NCBI GenBank assembly: GCA_025526915.1
Contig: JAHLKH010000273.1
Coordinates: forward strand, 1 to 25,748
DNA from: Entophlyctis helioformis
Taxonomy: Eukaryota > Chytridiomycota > Chytridiomycetes > Chytridiales > Chytriomycetaceae
Reading direction: 5' to 3'
DNA: 25,748 bases
This document shows positions 1 through 7,751 of this stretch, in pieces. A model generated the notes under the pieces. That model did no database searches, was not told where the DNA came from, and saw nothing but the letters and a program-made list of their open reading frames with translations. Position 1 is the first letter of the stretch. Every line of letters starts with the position of its first letter. The translations under genes were made by a program, and so were the position numbers.

Positions 1-102
1 AGAGAGAGAGAAAATGGTGGACCGAAAATAAGGAGAGGCTGGTGGCAGTCAGAAAGGGGGGTGCACTGCGGGCATGTACGAGGCTGGCGTTGTCTTCAGC
101 GC
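1..102. other. 3' flank of the GH26 gene
   Basis: An (AG)n tract occupies the first 11 bases. The rest is presumed 3' untranslated or intergenic sequence beyond the stop codon of the minus-strand GH26 gene. No other gene is seen. Confidence 0.5.
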
Positions 103-1515
103 TTATTTGACAGACAGCGTGCCGTTGCACGACGCCCTAATGGCACCTGCCCATGACATCTGGTTGCCAAGAGCGTCGAGGTCCTGGTTCAATGCCGCAA
201 GAACCGTCGTGTTGTACGTGATGCGGTAGTCGCGCCACACGTTGCCTCCTGCCGGCGGCAGACCAGAGTCCTGCTCAACCTTGTCTTCCTCGAACCACAC
301 CGCGGCGTGGAAGTTCTTGAACGCCGCGTTGGGGCCAAGCGCTCCCTGGAAAATGGCGTTCCACCAGGCGCGCTTGGACGCAACCTGGCAGGCGTCTGGT
401 CGCCGGGGGCAAGAGCCTGGCCACCGCCAACCTGGTACGCCGAGCCCGTCTCGGAGAAAATGAACGGCCTTCCTCTTGGCAGCGGCGTAGCGGCCGTAAA
501 AGTCGAGACGGGCCGCCGGGCTCGCCACCAACCCAGCGACATCTCGTTGACCGTCGAGAACACGTTGAGATCAACGGGGATGATCTGGCGGATGGGAGCA
601 GTCGGCTCCGTGTATCGGTAGTTGTAGACCGAGATACCCGATCCAGTCCACCCATGCATCTCCCGGGTAGAAGGGGTCGTACGGGTTGTCCAGCTCGCTC
701 AGAAGACCGTCCTTGTTGGTGTCCAGCTCGGCAAGGTTGGCCAGCGTCGATGCCAGGCGTGGCGGCGCTGGCCGCCAAAGGGATAGTTGTTGCCGACGTT
801 GGGCGACCACACCATGGCGGTCAGGTTGGTGTTGAGGTAGATGTACGAGGCAAGCGTGGCAAACGACTGCTTGTACTGGATGGGACGCATGCCGAAGCCG
901 TTCTCAATCATCCAGGGTCCTACACGCATTGCAGGATCGGCGCAAGCCAGGATCAATGGTCAGCTTGGGAGCAAGCGGGCAAGTGGGCGAGCGAGCGAGC
1001 CACAGATCGGCCATGTACAAAGTGCCAATCAGACCCGATCGTGGCCAGACAACGCACCGTTCATCTCGTGGCCGTAACGCAGGAAGACGGGAACACCGTA
1101 CTTGGAGTTGATCTCGCGCATAAACGTGGCCACCTCCCAGAGCAGGGTCGAGGGGATGGTCTCGACGGGCACGACGGGCATGAGGGTGACCTCGAGCATG
1201 GCGCCAACCTTGCCGACCTCCTGGGCATTCCAGTTGAGGATGTTCTTCTGGAAGTCTGTGGCCGACAGACGGATGAATGTGCTGTGGCAGGGCACGAGTG
1301 TCAGCCGCAAGCCAGGGCAAGCCAGGGCATGGAGGGGACCAGGCGGGACGGGGCGGGATGCGGGGGATAAGGCGGGATATGTTATCAATGTGGCTGAAGC
1401 TGCTGGGCTGAGATTGTCGGCGATGCACGCCAGCCAGCCAGCCAGCCATGGATATCTCGCCTGGTGATGGGGGCGTGGTGCAGCTTTGTTGCTCGTTTGT
1501 GGTCGTTGCTGCTGG

Positions 1516-1553
<38 letters not shown>

Positions 1554-2305
1554 GCAACGAAGCCGTCCTGTTGTGTGCTGCTGCCGTCGCAACCGCACGA
1601 CCACGACCACCATCACCACAGCCACCCGTCCCTGGCGAGCGGCCCGGGGCTGGCTGGCAGACGCCGTTGCGCCGCCTTTGGCACGCTGCTGCTGCACAGA
1701 CACCAACAGGCACTGGTACAGGCACAGGCTGGAGGGCAACAAACACAACGGCAGGGCGGCCGTGGGGTGGGAGGGGGCGGGGACGGATGGGGCAGGCAGG
1801 CAGGCAGGCAGGCAGGCAGTGCGAGGGAACAGGCGGGAGGAAAGCCAGGCAGTTGCCCAGCCAGGCAGCCCAGCCAGCCCAGCAATCCGGCCAAAACGTC
1901 ACTGCCAGACTGAACACAACTGCCACACGGCGGCATACGACGGCATACGACGGCATACGACGGCAAGCGGGCGGGCACTCTGGGCACCTACTTGTAGATG
2001 GCGGGGCGCTTGCCCGTGCGGGCCACGAGCTTCTCGGGCGTGTCGATGGCCCAGTTGAGCGAGAAGCCGAGCACAAAGGTGCCGAGCGGCGGCTCCAGAC
2101 GGGCCTTGCCGGCCGAGGCGTCAAAGAAGCACGAGGCGGCGTTGGCCGAGCCGGCGGGCGGGATGGCGATGGACGGCAGCACGGTGCTGGGGCCGTACAT
2201 CTTGTACACCCAGAACGCCTGGATGCCCAGGCCGCCGAGGCCCAGCAGGAACGCCAGCAGCGCCTTGATCGTAAAGAGACAGCCGCACAGGGCTCGGTTG
2301 GCCAT
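103..2305 (-). CDS. GH26 family glycoside hydrolase (mannanase-like), membrane-anchored
   Basis: Likely cleaves beta-mannan or a related beta-glycan at the cell surface. Three exons fit: 1992-2305, 1058-1281 and 103-919, with phases closing at about 451 residues after five small indels are allowed. Exon 1 starts MANRALCGC and carries one hydrophobic segment (about residues 10-35, LLAFLLGLGGLGIQAFWVY), read as a signal anchor. Exon 2 gives RYGHEMNG, the GH26 acid/base glutamate motif; exon 3 gives FIFSETGSAY, the nucleophile motif. Between them lies DTNKDGLLSELD, an EF-hand-like calcium loop followed by DAWVDWIG. Exon 3 changes frame near 756, 638, 527, 467 and between 390 and 425, mostly in runs of G or C; the flanking protein similarity is intact, so consensus errors are likelier than decay. 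Intron 1 (710 nt) is far longer than its neighbours. Family call is firm; substrate is not. Confidence 0.85.
1282..1991 (-). repeat. Long repeat-rich intron 1 of the GH26 gene
   Basis: The intron is bounded by GTAGGT and CCACAG on the minus strand. It contains a GCT/GCA trinucleotide tract around 1500-1553, a GGCA tetranucleotide tract at 1791-1819 and three and a half copies of the 10-bp unit CGGCATACGA at 1931-1965. No coding region inside it is convincing. Confidence 0.7.
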
Positions 2306-2852
2306 TGTGCGTGGTGCGATTTCAGAGTTGCGGTGCAAACGCCACGCGGCTGTGTGCTGCCTGTTACGCTGCACACGGGCGAGCGGGATGGCGGGCTGTA
2401 AAATGTGCCCCCCTTGCGAGGTGTCCCGTTCTGGGCGTCCCGTCCTGGGCGTCCCGTCCTGGGCGTCCAACAGGAATCGCGCGCGTGCCCAGGCAGTGCC
2501 ACTCGCGAGTCCGGCCAGCCACCCCAACTCAGCTCCCGCCGACGCGCAGCTCCGCCCTGTGTCCGCTCCGCTCCGCGACAGTGCCACCTTTCCCACGCCA
2601 CCTGCAGAACACCTGCACAACATTCGCGTGTCTCGGCCCACCACGCCACGAACACGTCACACAAGCAATGTCGCCCGCCGTGTCTCGATTCGTCATCGCC
2701 TCACAAAACACCATCAGTCGTTATCTCCTTCTTGCCATCGTTCTTGGAAGAGCAGATCATCCTTCAGAGAGCCAGATAATCGCGTCAAGCCAGCAAGTCA
2801 TCCATCCAGCTAGCCATCCAGCCAGCCATCCAGCCATCCAACCAGTCAGCCC
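2306..2852. promoter_or_regulatory. Divergent intergenic region (GH26 / Cys-containing protein)
   Basis: This 547-bp spacer lies between two divergent start codons and should hold both promoters. A 14-bp tandem repeat (GTCCCGTCCTGGGC, 3.3 copies) sits at 2423-2468, about 120 bp upstream of the GH26 start. CATCCAGC-type short repeats occupy roughly 2795-2845. No ORF here is supported. Confidence 0.5.
2423..2468. repeat. 14-bp tandem repeat, 3.3 copies
   Basis: Unit GTCCCGTCCTGGGC; the first copy differs at one base (TT for TC). It lies in the presumed promoter of the GH26 gene. Confidence 0.9.
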
Positions 2853-3274
2853 ATGGAGTCCAGTAGCAGCACAATGGCGACATCTACATTTGTGAGTTGG
2901 ACATCGCTTGGAACCTGCGCTGTCAAGAAAGCGTGCTGCTGAATGCCACTATCACAAATGGCAGGCATCCACATCAACGCTCGCACTGCCGCCAATCACG
3001 TCCACCACCAGCACATCGACTTTGACATCCATGTCGCTGCTGCCGGAGCCGACTTTTGCGCCGCCAGAGCCCATGTCCCACCTGCTGTACAGCTCGCCCG
3101 GATGCCGCTCGCGCTTGACGCTCGTGACCAACATGTCATCGTCGGTCTGCTATCCAGGCGGTGAGTCGCGTCTCGCCCTGCTGCTTTCCAAACCCCATTT
3201 CCAGCATGGCATCCTCACATTTCCTCGCTTCTCATTGCTCGCCATGCGATTCCTGAAAACGGCTCTTCCGCCAC

Positions 3275-3314
<40 letters not shown>

Positions 3315-3714
3315 ACGACACACCTCCCCTGCCGGATTGAACGGCGGGGATTTAGCGTTCTGGTGCGAGTCCATCGCAGGATTGTCGGCTCGCCAATGCA
3401 CAGACTCGGCGTACACATCCAAATCCGTGCGCTTCGGCTGCTCGCCCACCAAGTACACGTCCGCCGGCAGTTACCGCACATCGTCGCTGACATGGTACTC
3501 GTGCGCCAACTGCTCGTGCAGCCGCGAGCCCAACGCCTCGCAGACGACAAACTACGTCGCGGGCGACTGCTACACGTTTGGCAGCGGCAGCGAGATGTTC
3601 AAGTGCGATCAGATCGCGCCGGCTGTCTCGGCGAGTCGGGCGGCACGCCAGCCGTCGCATTGGCTGAGCGTGTCGCTTGCTCTCGTCACGTCCATTGCCG
3701 TGTTTCTGTTGTAG
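2853..3714 (+). CDS. Unrecognised Cys-containing protein with hydrophobic C-terminus
   Basis: I do not recognise the family. A consistent model has exon 1 2853-2891 (MESSSSTMATSTF), exon 2 2965-3160, and exon 3 from 3356 or 3380 to 3714; both acceptors keep frame. The exon 3 region carries most of the cysteines (for example WYSCANCSCS, GDCYTF, MFKCDQ) and ends in WLSVSLALVTSIAVFLL immediately before the stop, which looks like a GPI-anchor signal or a tail anchor. The Ser/Thr-rich N-terminus lacks a clear signal peptide, so the 5' end is uncertain. Intron 2 contains an 18-unit CA repeat. The gene converges on the CFEM-like gene. The 3' exon is more secure than the start. Confidence 0.55.
3277..3312. 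repeat. (CA)18 microsatellite inside an intron
   Basis: Eighteen uninterrupted CA units on the coding strand, inside intron 2 of the gene at 2853-3714 and 43-67 bp before the two possible 3' splice sites. Confidence 0.95.
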
Positions 3715-4007
3715 CCCTGCGCATGGCCGTCGTCTTCCCCCATCTATCCATACATGCTATACACTGTTGTGCCTGCCATCTCTCTCCTTGTCGATAAATC
3801 AATGTCATTGTGGAACGATGGACAGGTTGGATTGGATCATTGGATCATCGTCATCGTCATCATCGTCATCGTGGTTGAAAGGTGCCGCAAAAAGAGACAG
3901 CCGCCCAGAGAAGGAATAGTGAGAGTAAGAGTGAGTGAAGCAGATGGCCACATTACAGGGTAGTTGGACGGCTGGACGGCTGGACGGCTGGACGGGAATG
4001 CATGGAT
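3715..4007. other. Convergent 3' intergenic region
   Basis: A 293-bp spacer between two convergent stop codons. It holds TCATCG-type repeats near 3840-3875 and a 9-bp tandem repeat (GCTGGACGG) at about 3965-3996. No gene is seen. Confidence 0.6.
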
Positions 4008-4981
4008 TTAGAGAGATCCAAGGGCGATGGCGGCGGCCACGGACGCGCCAATGAGGCCGGCCATCACGCCAGAGCCGCCAAGCGACATGGCCGACGAGCT
4101 GCCCGTGCCCGTGGTGGTCGATCCAGAGCCGGTCTTGGGCGACGTGGTCGGCGACGCGACGGACGGGGCAGCAGGGCTCAGCGACGGGAGAGGAGGGAGG
4201 CCGGCACCCTGCGTGGCGGACGCGCCAGGAATGGTCGACGGGGACGGGAGCGCAGCGACGGCACCGCAGTACTGGGTCGAAGACTGCTGGGCAGAGAACA
4301 GGCCGGGATCAGCCGCGCAGAACGAGGTGTAGCTGTGCGTGGGCATGGCAGGCAGGCGTGTGAGTCACGGACAGTGCAGGCAGCAGCGACAATGACGACA
4401 ACGATGGCTGTGGTGGCACTGCGGCCGACTGTCACGGCTCGGTCGGGGTCGGAGTCGGAGGCAAGCATCCTCCAACGACGACGACGACGACGCAGACAGC
4501 AGCCGAGGCAGCAGCAACAGCGGAACGACGGCGGAACGACGGCGAGGCAGCCGGCCCAGCAAATCCACACATGGCACCACCACCGCTCGCGCACTCACCA
4601 GCCAACGACGCTCTGGTAACGGGCACACAGGCAGGTGTAGTAGGCCGTCTGGTCCTGCTGCAGGGTTCTGCAGGCTGTGATGGTCGGCGCCGCATCCGAG
4701 CACAAGCGTCAGCAGCGTGCACAAACAAGACGACACAAGACGCCAGGTGAGGCTTGTGCAGCAGCAGCAGCCGCAACAACACGACGTCGTTGCCGCAAAC
4801 AGAACCAGGGCGAATGCAAAAGCGTCTCACCGTCTTCGGGAATGGCAGCACCAACGAGGCCGGTGGGAGAGACGAGCGAGTTGCGGACACACTCGGTGAA
4901 CGTCGGGTTGCCTGCACAGGTCTGGGCAGACACGCCTGAGACGAGGGCCGAGGCAAGGGCGAGGGCAGCAAGTGCAATCAT
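4008..4981 (-). CDS. CFEM-like, eight-cysteine, GPI-anchored secreted protein
   Basis: Exons 4831-4981, 4599-4674 and 4008-4332 join in phase to give 183 residues. Residues 1-19 (MIALAALALASALVSGVSA) are a signal peptide. Eight cysteines follow; the last five are spaced C-x-C-x8-C-x4-C-x16-C, close to the CFEM consensus, which has an x9-14 gap where this has x8. The C-terminal third is rich in Ser, Thr, Pro and Gly, and ends in a hydrophobic stretch (MAGLIGASVAAAIALGSL), as expected for a GPI-attachment signal. CFEM proteins act at the fungal cell surface, some in haem or iron uptake or adhesion; the role here is inferred only. The gene-strand motif TGCGATCCA lies 79-87 bp upstream of the start. 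The signal peptide and anchor are clear; the CFEM assignment is probable. Confidence 0.75.
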
Positions 4982-5397
4982 GGCGGATCGAATGTTTCTC
5001 TGAGGGCAGATTCGAGCGTGCACAATTTGGTGCCTTTTGGGTGGCGAGTTTTGGTCAATTGGATCGCAAATTTCAATGCAATATTTGCAGGCAGAGTCAT
5101 GCAAGAGGGTGGCATGCATTGACGACACAGGGAGCCGGTGGCATCGCTCACACACACTCGCAGGCATTCCCACGCTCGCTCGCACGCATGCAGCAGACAA
5201 GCGTCCACTCAGACAGCCGCGTGTGAAGCGCATCTGAGGCTTTCTGGCTGTCTGCCGCGTACAAAAGGAGGCTGCATGTCCGCCTTGCTCTCTCTCACAG
5301 CAGACACACTCATACACACTCGACAAGGCACGGCATGGCACGGCACGGCATCGCGGACGCAGAGCCCACACAGATCGCAGAGAGAGAGGCGGTCACC
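4982..5397. promoter_or_regulatory. Spacer between CFEM-like gene and tRNA cluster
   Basis: Contains the presumed promoter of the minus-strand CFEM-like gene, with an unusually AT-rich patch at 5025-5085 holding TGGATCGCA. The rest is short CA-rich and GC-rich sequence; no gene is supported. Confidence 0.5.
5060..5068 (-). promoter_or_regulatory. TGCGATCCA motif upstream of CFEM-like gene
   Basis: Read on the gene strand, the 9-mer TGCGATCCA lies 79-87 bp upstream of the start codon. The plus-strand 12-mer TTGGATCGCAAA (5059-5070) is identical to one upstream of the DHA2 transporter. Confidence 0.5.
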
Positions 5398-5470
5398 CCG
5401 GCCGTAGCTCAATCGGCAGAGCAGGGTCCTTAAACTTCCCTGGTTCCTGGTTCGAATCCGGGCGGCCGGA
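5398..5470 (+). tRNA. tRNA-like unit 1, abnormal anticodon arm
   Basis: The seven-pair acceptor stem (CCGGCCG/CGGCCGG), D arm (GCTC/GAGC) and T arm (CCTGG, loop TTCGAAT, CCGGG) are all intact, with discriminator A. Length 73. The anticodon arm does not form a normal five-pair stem: only AGGG/CCCT pairs, leaving an 11-base loop. If forced into a standard seven-base loop the anticodon would read TAA, but two stem pairs fail. No T-run follows. C1-G72 with A73 resembles eukaryotic tRNA-Tyr, but no GTA anticodon is present. Isotype undetermined; a pseudogene is possible. Confidence 0.5.
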
Positions 5471-5594
5471 CACACGCCTCTCTCGCGTGCATGCTTCTGT
5501 GTCTCTCTGCGGCTGTCCATCGCCTCGCCTGGCCTCGCCTCGCGTCTATCCGTTGCCCTTCCTTCCATCCATCTACCCATCCATCCATCCACAT

Positions 5595-5669
5595 CCGGCT
5601 GTAGCTCAGTGGCAGAGCGAGCGTTACTTTTCATTTCGCACGTCCCTGGTTCGACTCCGGGCGGCCGGA
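5595..5669 (+). tRNA. tRNA-like unit 2, abnormal anticodon arm
   Basis: Acceptor stem CCGGCTG/CGGCCGG, D stem GCTC/GAGC and T arm (CCTGG, TTCGACT, CCGGG) are intact; discriminator A; length 75. In the anticodon region only GCG/CGC pairs around a 13-base loop, three bases more than needed for a normal arm plus variable loop. No T-run terminator follows. It is 124 bp downstream of unit 1 and shares nearly all of its A-box and B-box sequence. Confidence 0.5.
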
Positions 5670-5707
5670 CACTCCCCCACACTCCACACTCCCACAATCC
5701 CACTCTC

Positions 5708-5779
5708 CTGGCTGTAGCTCAATGGCAGAGCAAGTGGATTCCTACCCCATGGATCCTGGTTCGATTCCAGGCAGCCAGA
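5708..5779 (+). tRNA. tRNA-like unit 3, abnormal anticodon arm
   Basis: Acceptor stem CTGGCTG/CAGCCAG and T arm (CCTGG, TTCGATT, CCAGG) are fully paired; D stem GCTC/GAGC; discriminator A; length 72. A standard layout would place TCC (Gly) in the anticodon, but two of the five stem pairs fail; TGG/CCA pairs around a nine-base loop instead. Compared with units 1 and 2, the acceptor and T stems differ by paired changes, which argues for selection on the fold. No T-run terminator follows. Confidence 0.5.
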
Positions 5780-5988
5780 CACAGACTGACCATGCCTGCA
5801 TCTGTTCTATTCCACTGCCTGTGCTTGTCTCGCATCGAATGAACACTGTTGCGATGTACACATCCCATCCAATCCAGGCATCCAACCATTCAGCATTCCA
5901 TCCAGCCAATCGTGCAACCACCGATTGCCGACAGTCACACGACACAAGGCTGGTATTGTTCCTGGGGTCGAAATTGACACGGATGGCA

Positions 5989-6060
5989 AGCACTGTGGAA
6001 CAGCGGAAGTTCGCTGGGCTCATAACCCAGAAGCCGTAGGATCGAAACCTACCAGTGCTA
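5989..6060 (+). tRNA. Initiator tRNA-Met (CAT)
   Basis: Acceptor stem AGCACTG/CAGTGCT gives the A1-U72 pair of eukaryotic initiators. The anticodon arm CTGGG-CTCATAA-CCCAG carries CAT, with the three G-C pairs typical of initiator tRNA. The T loop is ATCGAAA, with A54 and A60, the hallmark that distinguishes initiator from elongator tRNA-Met. Length 72; discriminator A; TTTT follows at 6065-6068. Confidence 0.93.
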
Positions 6061-6064
6061 CATC

Positions 6065-6068
6065 TTTT
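6065..6068 (+). terminator. RNA polymerase III terminator of tRNA-iMet
   Basis: A four-T run five bases beyond the discriminator of the initiator tRNA. Confidence 0.75.
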
Positions 6069-6189
6069 GCCCTCATTTTGCACATTCCACCGCACAGGCG
6101 TTCCACACTTTTGGATCGGTGGATCGTGTGTGGCAGTGCACTCTTGGAGCAGCAAAAAGAGCGCATGCAGATGGCTGCGTTGTTGGGCA

Positions 6190-6194
6190 AAAAG
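6190..6194 (-). terminator. RNA polymerase III terminator of tRNA-Cys
   Basis: A run of five T on the minus strand, beginning at the discriminator base. Confidence 0.75.
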
Positions 6195-6264
6195 GAGACT
6201 CGCGGAATTGAACCACGGACCTATCGATCTGCAGTCGATTGCTCTACCGCTGAGCTAAGCCTCC
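6194..6264 (-). tRNA. tRNA-Cys (GCA)
   Basis: On the minus strand the acceptor stem is GGAGGCT/AGTCTCC, the D stem GCTC/GAGC, the anticodon arm ATCGA-CTGCAGA-TCGAT with anticodon GCA, and the T arm CGTGG-TTCAATT-CCGCG. The discriminator is T, as expected for cysteine. No intron. A T-run follows directly. Confidence 0.95.
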
Positions 6265-6401
6265 CTTCTTGGTTTGTCGAGAAACATTAGCTCCAAGTAC
6301 GCGACCTGCTGCTCACACTCGTGCCCTCTCTTCTTTCTCTTCTCTCTCCTCTGTCCTGATTGCTCGCCGACTGGCCGTCATACACACGAGACATTCTTCA
6401 T
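6265..6401. other. Spacer between tRNA-Cys and SIL1 3' end
   Basis: A 137-bp CT-rich stretch holding the tRNA-Cys upstream region and the SIL1 3' untranslated region. Nothing else is seen. Confidence 0.5.
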
Positions 6402-7728
6402 TCAGCCTCGTTTGCAATGGCCATGTTGCTCAAGGATCTCCAGTGCGTGTGCTGCATCATCTGCAAGACTATCATCCTGCTGTGCCTCGCGACTGATGCC
6501 ACACCATCGATCCAGCACGGCCGCCTCCACTCCACCCACGACGCTCTTGCCGTCTGTGCCACCACCACCACCACCACCACCATCACCACCACCATCGCCA
6601 CTGGCCGTCATGCTTGGATCAAGGAGATCGCCAAACAGCGCCAGAAGCCGCCGTCTGACCCGGCTGTCCAACTCGAGCGTGTAGAGCGATGCCATGCGGT
6701 CCAGCCCGTCGGCCGCCAACACAAACTCGCGAATCGCTGTCGGGTTGGACCGCACGAGCGCGCCAAACGTGAACAGGTAGCGGTGTCTGTGGTGTGCCTG
6801 CTGTTCGACCAGCCGCCACAGCTTGGCCACCAGTCCGTACTGCGCCGCCCGCTCCTGCGCCACGCGGTTGTTCTGTGTTCGTGCATGTCCACGTTTCATG
6901 TCCACGTCCATTTCCATCCGCAGTGTCAGTCTGCCGCACACAAAGTGACGGCCACATGTGCATGGCAGCACTCACCGATAACGCGGTGCCGAGAACATGC
7001 GCTGCTTGGAGCGACAGGCTGTTGCTGCCGTGTCGCTGGGATCGCTCATCAGCCGCACCATCACCGTCACGGCTGCCTCGCTTTTGAGCAGATCCGCGCC
7101 ATAGTCCACATGGTCGACCACGTCCTGCAGAAAGGCCAGCGTGCTTGCCAGCGACGTTGTGTTGGCGTGCGCCATGCCGTCGAGGATCTGTGCGAGCGAG
7201 GCGGCTTGCTGGTGCGGGAGACCCGCCGACTCCTGGGCGATCGACGTGAGTTGCGCTGGCTGCGGCTGCTCGTCTGTCTGCGGCTGCTCGTCTGCCTGGG
7301 GTCGTCTGCCTGTGGCTCGTCTGCCGGGATCGCTCGTATCGGGCAGCCGCACCACGACAGCGTCGCTGGATGTGGCCGGCTTGTCGCCGTCGCCGTCTGC
7401 ATCGACCAGCTTGGCCTCGCGCTGGCCCGTCTGCCAGTCGAGCCGGATGTGCAGCCCCTTGGGCACAACCTGCCCCTTGCGCACCCGCTGGAACTCTGCT
7501 CGCCTGCGGTCAGTCTCTCTTGCCACACACACACACACAGGCACACAGGCACACACCGTTGGTCGGCACAAACACTCGCGGGAAACAGTCGCTCGCTCCC
7601 GTCTCGAGCACTTCGCACACCACGTCCTGCTCGTCTGCCTGCTCGCCGGCAGAACCAGCCACGGCCACAACAGCGCACACAAGCGCAAGCAGCAGCACCT
7701 GCAGCAGCTTGCACAGCAGTGTCCGCAT
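6402..7728 (-). CDS. SIL1: SIL1: ER nucleotide exchange factor for BiP/Kar2
   Basis: Sil1 is an ER-luminal protein that releases ADP from the Hsp70 BiP. Exon 1 (7557-7728) encodes a signal peptide (about residues 4-26, LLCKLLQVLLLALVCAVVAV) and then CFPRVFVPTN. Exon 2 (6976-7495) continues EFQRVRKGQVVPKGLHIRL and DWQTGQREAKL, the diagnostic Sil1 segment, then armadillo-like helices. Exon 3 (6402-6872) holds NNRVAQERAAQYGLVAKLW and runs to the stop. The homologous frame at the end of exon 2 (SLQAAHVLGTALS) is offset by one base, so one base seems to be missing near 7000-7045. An alternative acceptor at 6930 keeps the written frame open but inserts unrelated residues. A Gly/Asp-rich tract (about 6558-6600) is unusual. 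No HDEL-type ending is seen. The Crinkler-like gene ends only 23 bp upstream. Confidence 0.88.
7524..7555. repeat. CA/GT microsatellite in SIL1 intron 1
   Basis: An imperfect CA repeat on the plus strand (GT on the gene strand) fills half of the 61-nt intron 7496-7556, starting at the donor GTGTGT. Confidence 0.85.
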
Positions 7729-7751
7729 CGCTTGCTGTTGTGTTGTTCAGG

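Noticed and set aside
1791..1819. CRISPR-like or tandem-array interpretation of the many short repeats
   Set aside because: They are simple microsatellites without spacers, in eukaryotic introns.
1448..2401. Plus-strand 317-codon ORF
   Set aside because: Antisense to GH26 exon 1 and intron 1; built from repeats, with no domain.
5487..5842. Short ORFs with VAQWQS-type sequences
   Set aside because: They are translations of the tRNA-like units, a common annotation artefact.
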